This document shows, one piece after another, positions 59,426 through 64,000 of a DNA stretch of 64,000 nt. The notes beneath the pieces were generated by a model. It did not search any database, was not told the origin of the DNA, and saw only the letters and a list, made by a program, of their open reading frames with translations. The number at the start of each line of letters is the position of its first letter. The first letter of the stretch is position 1. Where the stretch lies: the NCBI GenBank assembly GCA_963677475.2, contig CAXXQD010000014.1:62001-126000 (forward strand). The letters are read 5' to 3'. Position numbers and translations under genes: made by a program. The DNA comes from JABMQB01 sp963677475 (lineage in GTDB: Bacteria > Bacteroidota > Bacteroidia > Bacteroidales > Prolixibacteraceae).

Positions 59426-60658
59426 TCATGGTTGTATCCCTACTTTTGTTTGCTCCTTTTCCGAACGGGCAATAATTACCGCTCCACAACTGTCGCTCCA
59501 AACATTGATCGAAGTCCGGGTCATATCCAAAATCCGGTCAACAGCAATTATGAGTCCAACTCCCTCTAACGGAAGGTTAACTGCTGTTAATATTACTGTA
59601 ATCATGACCAGCCCCGCCATTGGGATTCCTGCTGCCCCTATCGATGCCAATAATGCTGTAAGAACCACCAGTGCCTGTTGCCCAATCGATAAATCTATTC
59701 CATAAACCTGAGCAATAAACATAGCTGCCACACATTCGTAAAGCGCTGTGCCATCCATATTAATTGTTGCCCCGAGCGGGAGCGTAAAACTTGTTACTTT
59801 ATTCGAAACGCCACTTTTATGCTCAACTGCTTCCATGGTCAATGGCAATGTGGCACTTGAAGAAGATGTTGAAAATGCCGTTAATAAAGGAGTTGCCATA
59901 TTTTTAAAATGCTGTACAGGCTTTGCTCTGCCAATAAACCTGGTTAGCAATGGTAATGTAATTACAGCATGTATCATTAAAGCAATAAAAACGGTCAACA
60001 TATAAATTAGCATGCTTCCGGCGATATTCGAAAGCTGATTGGAATTTTTTGCAACTTCTTTGGCGACAATCCCAAATATCCCCAGTGGTGTGAATTTTAT
60101 AATAAAGAGAGTGATTCTCATCATAACATCGAAAACTGCTTCAAAAAAAGTGGTCAGGCTTTCTTTATATTTATCAGAGGTTTGTGTTATAAAAACCCCA
60201 AAAATAATGGCAAAAAATATCACCGGTAAAATGTTTCCATTTGCCATTGAACCAAATACATTTTCAGGAACGATACGTGTAAAAATATCTTTTACTGAAC
60301 TGGCTTTATCCGATAATCCCTCGATTTCTTCCACAAAACCCAATTGAACACCTACCCCTGGTTTTATAATGTTTACCAGTAGTAATCCGGTCACAATTGC
60401 AAGGGTACTGGTGCTCAAATAATAAACGAGCGTTTTGCCACCAAGCCTGCCAAGGTTTTTCCCGCTTCCCATACTTGTGACACCTGAAATTATGGAACTC
60501 AAAATTAAAGGGATGATTACCATTTTAAGCGCGCGAAGAAAAATATCGCCCATCCAGCCAACATAGGCAATACCTGTGGGGACATAATATCCAAATAATA
60601 CGGCTAAGACCAATGAAATCAGGATTTGCCAATGCAGTTTTAGTTTTAAGATATTCAC
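59426..60658 (-). CDS. Dicarboxylate/amino acid:cation symporter (DAACS family)
   Basis: This 410-residue membrane protein is related to GltP and DctA. It shows LHWQILISLVLAVLFGYY at the start, IFLRALKMVIIPLILSSIISG, the serine-rich hairpin-1 motif TAFSTSSSSATLPLT, and the substrate/sodium motif LPLGATINMDGTALYE with the following SIGAAGIPMAGLVMITVIL. The transport motif Asp in DRILDMTRTSINVWSD resembles glutamate/aspartate carriers: Asp and Arg contact the substrate's amino and side-chain groups. It probably imports glutamate, aspartate or C4-dicarboxylate. It is monocistronic. Confidence 0.93.
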   Translation of the reverse strand: MNILKLKLHWQILISLVLAVLFGYYVPTGIAYVGWMGDIFLRALKMVIIPLILSSIISGVTSMGSGKNLGRLGGKTLVYYLSTSTLAIVTGLLLVNIIKPGVGVQLGFVEEIEGLSDKASSVKDIFTRIVPENVFGSMANGNILPVIFFAIIFGVFITQTSDKYKESLTTFFEAVFDVMMRITLFIIKFTPLGIFGIVAKEVAKNSNQLSNIAGSMLIYMLTVFIALMIHAVITLPLLTRFIGRAKPVQHFKNMATPLLTAFSTSSSSATLPLTMEAVEHKSGVSNKVTSFTLPLGATINMDGTALYECVAAMFIAQVYGIDLSIGQQALVVLTALLASIGAAGIPMAGLVMITVILTAVNLPLEGVGLIIAVDRILDMTRTSINVWSDSCGAVIIARSEKEQTKVGIQP

Positions 60659-60763
60659 TGTATTTGATTTGATAGATTATAGTTGCACGAATATATCTTT
60701 TTTTGGGCTGACTTCAAATTGAAAGGTATTTGCATTATCAATATGATGCGACAGTTCAATGGC

Positions 60764-62134
60764 TCACCGTTTTTCGCTGGATTTGAATTTAAGTTTCAAA
60801 ATAACGTCAGAATCAATTGGTTTTCCATTTTTTAGCTCAGGTGACCAACCTGGCCCTTCCGAAATAATTTCCTTTGCCTTTTTTAAAAGAATAGAATCCG
60901 GATTATTAAGCGGGACAATGTTTGTAACAGCGCCCTTTTGATCAATGAACAGTTTGACTCGGACAACGTTTTTTTGTTTTTTCTGCAATTCATCAACCAA
61001 ACAATTTTCTTTCAAATATTCGTGGTAATTTTTGTAGCCTCCCAAAGGTAATGGAGGTGTACTGTTTTCTGATATCATCATGGAGTTTCCTGTTAAATCT
61101 CTTTTTCTTTGTTCTCCATATCCAACCACAACAACTTCACTAAGCCCCAATTCCGATTCTTCCAATTGAATTACATTTTCTAAACCCTCTTTGTGTTCAA
61201 ATTCTTTGTTTTCCATGCCAACGAACGAGGCAACAAACGTATCTATATTTTCATCCGGAACCTGTAATTCAAAGTTTCCATTCAAGTCGGTAATCGTTCC
61301 AATAGTAGTTCCTTTTGCTACAATGTTCACCCCTGGAATTGCTTCATTAAGATTTTTAGAAACCACAGTACCCCTAATTCGAATTTGTGGGGTTGAGTCG
61401 GGATTATTCGAGACTGATACATTTTGAGTAATTCCTTTGAGCGTGCCGGTTTTCATTAACAATTTGGGCTCCAATTCGTCTGTTTCATCCTCTATTTGCA
61501 TTAGAATTTCTTCTGAGCGAGGTTCGTTAACAATGTCTATCGATTGTGTTATTGGTTCCTGAACCTTCGCTTCATTTTTTAATGCTGATTCGGTTTTGCC
61601 CTCTGAATGACCTGCTTTTTCTGTTTGTTGAAAGGTTGACGCGGGTTTGGCGCTTACGTTATCTGATTTTGGTTCAATTATTTGTTGGGGTTTTTCTTTC
61701 GATTCAGTGTTAATATTTTTCGGGATGTCATCTTGCTTCTGTTCTAAAGTCGCTTGTTCTTCTGGCAAAACCTCTTCTTTTTTATCTTGAGGGGTAATTT
61801 TTTCTTCTTCCCTGTTTTCAACCATTTGTTTTTGAACCTCATGGGTATCGATCCTATAAAAAATGATTCCGGAACTTATTAAAATTAACGCAACCGCTGC
61901 CACCCGAATCCAAAGCATCTTGTTCCTTTTTTTCTGATGGATTTTTTTGTTTAAGTCATTCAGGTCATTCATGATCACAGAAGGATCGTGCCCGGAAAAG
62001 CCTTCCATCGCTTCCGACTCAAAGGCGTTTTTTTGCAGGTAACGTTCAAATGCATTTCGCTCCGAATTGCTCATTTGATTGTTCAAATACCTTTGAAAAT
62101 CTTTTTCAGGATGATATGTCGGTTTGTTGCTCAT
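60764..62134 (-). CDS. Probable anti-sigma factor with SusC-like N-terminal segment and TonB-type C-terminal domain
   Basis: This 456-residue protein has a short cytoplasmic region (1-72, no visible CxxC zinc motif) and one transmembrane helix (74-93). A long Glu/Lys/Pro-rich periplasmic spacer follows (95-230). A carboxypeptidase-regulatory-like domain spans 251-325 (IRGTVVSKNLNEAIPGVNIVAKG). Then comes LSEVVVVGYGEQRKRDLTGN (331-350), which is the SusC box between that domain and the plug. A TonB-like C-terminal domain spans about 385-455 (VRVKLFIDQKGAVTNIVPL, GPGWSPELKNGKPIDSDVILKL). Its ATG overlaps the sigma-factor stop by 4 bases, so it is most likely the sigma factor's membrane partner. 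The role of the SusC-like part is unknown. Confidence 0.78.
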   Translation of the reverse strand: MSNKPTYHPEKDFQRYLNNQMSNSERNAFERYLQKNAFESEAMEGFSGHDPSVIMNDLNDLNKKIHQKKRNKMLWIRVAAVALILISSGIIFYRIDTHEVQKQMVENREEEKITPQDKKEEVLPEEQATLEQKQDDIPKNINTESKEKPQQIIEPKSDNVSAKPASTFQQTEKAGHSEGKTESALKNEAKVQEPITQSIDIVNEPRSEEILMQIEDETDELEPKLLMKTGTLKGITQNVSVSNNPDSTPQIRIRGTVVSKNLNEAIPGVNIVAKGTTIGTITDLNGNFELQVPDENIDTFVASFVGMENKEFEHKEGLENVIQLEESELGLSEVVVVGYGEQRKRDLTGNSMMISENSTPPLPLGGYKNYHEYLKENCLVDELQKKQKNVVRVKLFIDQKGAVTNIVPLNNPDSILLKKAKEIISEGPGWSPELKNGKPIDSDVILKLKFKSSEKR

Positions 62135-62709
62135 TTTTGTTTATCCAAACAAATTTTCAAGTTTCGTTTGCCATTTTGGATATAGCTTTTTACTTTTTTT
62201 TCTTCAATTTTTAAATGCTTTGCAATTTCGTTATAACACTTATTCTTAAAATAAAACAATTGGATGCACGACTTTTGTTCTTCCTTTAATTTTTCAATAC
62301 AATTTAATAAAGCTTGCTCTAAATCTGGCACACCTTTATCAATAGGATGTATTTCTTCTTCATTTTCCATAAAAACAAAACTGTTTTCTTCCACTTCCAC
62401 GTTAAATTTTTGCTTGTTTTTTCGTAATTGCATCAAACAAAAGTTTTTAGTGAGAACAAAAAGCCAGGCTTTGAAATTTTTTATGTCATGTTTTTCGATT
62501 TCAATGAGTATCTTTTCAAATATTTGAATGACAGCGTCTTTCGCATCTTCCCTATTTGCCAGGTATTTTAAACAGACCCCATAAACCAGATCCATATATC
62601 TACCGTATAATTCGCCCATAATATCCATGTCTTTTGTTTTAATGAACATGGCTATGAGTTCATTATCGGTTTTTGTTGTTAATCTTCCTTTAAGCGGGAA
62701 AAGAGGCAT
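62131..62709 (-). CDS. ECF-type RNA polymerase sigma factor
   Basis: The 192-residue sigma-70 family protein has region 2 (MGELYGRYMDLVYGVCLKYLANREDAKDAVIQIFEKIL, about 30-75) and region 4 (LEQALLNCIEKLKEEQKSCIQLFYFKNKCYNEIAKHLKIEEKKVKSYIQNGKRNLKICL, about 128-190). Regions 1.1 and 3 are absent, as in ECF factors. The gene overlaps the anti-sigma gene by 4 bases. It would direct transcription of a stress or envelope regulon, perhaps including the divergent von Willebrand A gene. Confidence 0.92.
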   Translation of the reverse strand: MPLFPLKGRLTTKTDNELIAMFIKTKDMDIMGELYGRYMDLVYGVCLKYLANREDAKDAVIQIFEKILIEIEKHDIKNFKAWLFVLTKNFCLMQLRKNKQKFNVEVEENSFVFMENEEEIHPIDKGVPDLEQALLNCIEKLKEEQKSCIQLFYFKNKCYNEIAKHLKIEEKKVKSYIQNGKRNLKICLDKQK

Positions 62710-62835
62710 ATTAAACTATTGCATTTCAGCTTAAAAGTAGGATAAATGTGTTTTTAATAAAAATATTTTATGGAATTTAAATTGCTTTTGCATCCAATAG
62801 GTAAATGTTTGATTTAATAATTAAAATTTACCATC

Positions 62836-64000
62836 ATGAAAGCACTAATCTTTATACAATTGATCTTCATTTTAACGATCTCCTCATTTTCGCAAAACAG
62901 TAGATTTATTACCGGAAAGGTAGTGGATGAGCAGGGATATGATTTACCTGGGGTTAACATCACAGTTGAAAACACCACAAGAGGTGTTGTTACGGATTTG
63001 AAAGGGAATTATAAAATAGAAATCTCTTCTTCCGATGAGTTTCTTGTATTTTCATTTGTAGGAATGAAATCGCATAGGGTAAAGATTGGCTCAAAAACGA
63101 TTATAAATGTAACTATGAAAGCCGATGATCTTAAATTGGAAGAACTCGTTGCAATTGGCTATGGCGTACAGCACAAAAAGACCTTAGTTGGAGCAGTTTC
63201 GGGAGTTAGGACCAAAAGGGGGGTTAGGGTTAGAGGTTATAGCCCGGCAATGTGTGTTGCAGATCAGTCCTGGAATACCGAGGGTTATTCTTCCATTTCC
63301 GAAAATGGATTTAAAGATGTTATGACCAGCCCGTTATCAACTTTTTCGATTGATGTTGACAATGCATCCTATGCAAATGTGCGCAGGTTTATCAATGCCG
63401 GGCAATTGCCTCCAGCCGATGCGGTTCGGATCGAAGAAATGATCAATTATTTTACGTATGATTATCCGGAACCACAGGGCGATCAGCCCTTCAGTGTAAG
63501 CACTGAGCTTTCCGAATGCCCTTGGAACAAAAACCATTCGTTGTTACATATTGGCCTAAAAGGGAAAAGTATAGATACGGATGAATTGCCTGCCTCTAAC
63601 CTGGTATTTTTATTGGATGTGTCGGGATCAATGAATTCGCCAAACAAATTAGGCCTGGTGAAAAAAGCGTTTAAGCTACTTGTAAACGAATTAAGGCCTT
63701 CGGATAAAGTATCGATTGTAGTTTATGCCGGGGCTGCCGGACTGGTATTAAAACCAACTCAGGGCAATCAAAAAAGTAAAATACTAAATGCCATGGATAA
63801 CTTGGAAGCCGGGGGATCAACGGCGGGAGGTGCCGGTATTTTATTGGCGTATAAAACTGCAAAAGAACATTTTATTAAAGGAGGGAATAACCGGATCATT
63901 CTTGCAACCGATGGCGATTTTAATGTGGGGGTATCATCCAATGCCGAGATGGAAGATTTGGTAGAACGCGAGAGGGACAATGGCATATTCTTAACTGTTT
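62836..64000 (+). CDS. YfbK-like von Willebrand A protein with SusC-like N-terminal segment (3' part missing)
   Basis: The frame is open from the ATG at 62836 to the window edge (388 codons seen). A signal peptide (ILTISSFSQN) is followed by a carboxypeptidase-regulatory-like domain (about 23-100: ITGKVVDEQGYDLPGVNITVENTT) and LKLEELVAIGYGVQHKKTLVGA, the SusC-type box. A YfbK N-terminal region follows (STFSIDVDNASYANVRRFIN, PPADAVRIEEMINYFTYDYPEP). A von Willebrand A domain then starts with the metal site LVFLLDVSGSMNSPNKL and continues to ATDGDFNVGVSS. The protein is exported, and its function in the family is unclear. It is divergent from the sigma/anti-sigma pair by 126 bp. The C terminus, often a DUF3520 domain, lies outside the window. 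Confidence 0.85.
   Translation, partial: MKALIFIQLIFILTISSFSQNSRFITGKVVDEQGYDLPGVNITVENTTRGVVTDLKGNYKIEISSSDEFLVFSFVGMKSHRVKIGSKTIINVTMKADDLKLEELVAIGYGVQHKKTLVGAVSGVRTKRGVRVRGYSPAMCVADQSWNTEGYSSISENGFKDVMTSPLSTFSIDVDNASYANVRRFINAGQLPPADAVRIEEMINYFTYDYPEPQGDQPFSVSTELSECPWNKNHSLLHIGLKGKSIDTDELPASNLVFLLDVSGSMNSPNKLGLVKKAFKLLVNELRPSDKVSIVVYAGAAGLVLKPTQGNQKSKILNAMDNLEAGGSTAGGAGILLAYKTAKEHFIKGGNNRIILATDGDFNVGVSSNAEMEDLVERERDNGIFLTV

Noticed and set aside
1..64000. CRISPR, prophage, transposase, toxin-antitoxin or restriction genes
   Set aside because: No such gene or repeat array was recognised on either strand.

Overview
The window looks like a chromosome segment of a Bacteroidota bacterium, probably a polysaccharide-degrading Bacteroidales/Marinilabiliales-type organism. 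The evidence is a SusC/SusD pair, promoters of the Bacteroidota form (TTTG, about 19 nt, TAnnTTTG), many lipoproteins and secreted glycoside hydrolases, and a LytTR two-component pair. Genus-level placement is not possible from what I can see. No IS element, prophage or CRISPR array was recognised.

Positions 1-30090 are a polysaccharide utilisation locus (PUL). A lamin-tail/CotH-type protein runs off the left edge. Then come a membrane-tethered propeller/AraC regulator with no kinase module (1434-4217), SusC, SusD, and a TIG-domain surface glycan-binding lipoprotein. A long same-strand run of enzymes follows: alginate-lyase-family protein, GH88, GH28/49-like beta-helix, GH43, GH127, alpha/beta hydrolase, heparinase II/III-like lyase, a second beta-helix protein, and GH97. 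The run ends with an MFS permease, a 48-codon ORF, a ROK kinase and a DUF4861 lipoprotein. Two lyase-type folds plus GH88 suggest a uronic-acid-containing heteropolysaccharide, and GH127/GH43 suggest arabinose-type side chains. GH88, GH127 and the alpha/beta hydrolase are each broken by single-base changes, mostly in homopolymer runs.

Positions 30232-35435 hold tRNA-Leu(CAG), a LacI regulator, and a divergent four-gene operon. The operon encodes a GDP-mannose 3,5-epimerase-like enzyme, a fused nucleotidyltransferase-GHMP sugar kinase, a mannose-1-phosphate guanylyltransferase, and a RhaM-type mutarotase. Operator-like palindromes lie between the two transcription units. I regard this as the best candidate for an undescribed pathway: salvage or synthesis of a GDP-L-sugar.

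Positions 35487-46750 are mostly housekeeping genes: pyrI, pyrB, a YigZ-family gene, dnaA, an MCE/MlaD-like protein, a cell-wall amidase, lptD, ridA, and rplI-rpsR-rpsF. Upstream of pyrB are a 15-codon leader ORF, a hairpin inside it, and a strong intrinsic terminator six bases after its stop. This is the architecture of translation-coupled attenuation. Two diverged inverted copies of a roughly 125-bp intergenic repeat flank the ribosomal protein operon.

Positions 47131-64000 encode an EgtB-like protein, a three-subunit biotin-dependent acyl-CoA carboxylase, a DUF5916 outer-membrane protein, a MATE transporter, a 2-hydroxyacid dehydrogenase, a LytS/LytTR pair, and a dicarboxylate/amino-acid symporter. 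The end is an ECF sigma factor with its transmembrane partner, divergent from a von Willebrand A protein that is cut by the right edge. Both of the latter carry the carboxypeptidase-regulatory plus VVxGYG segment otherwise found at the N terminus of SusC.
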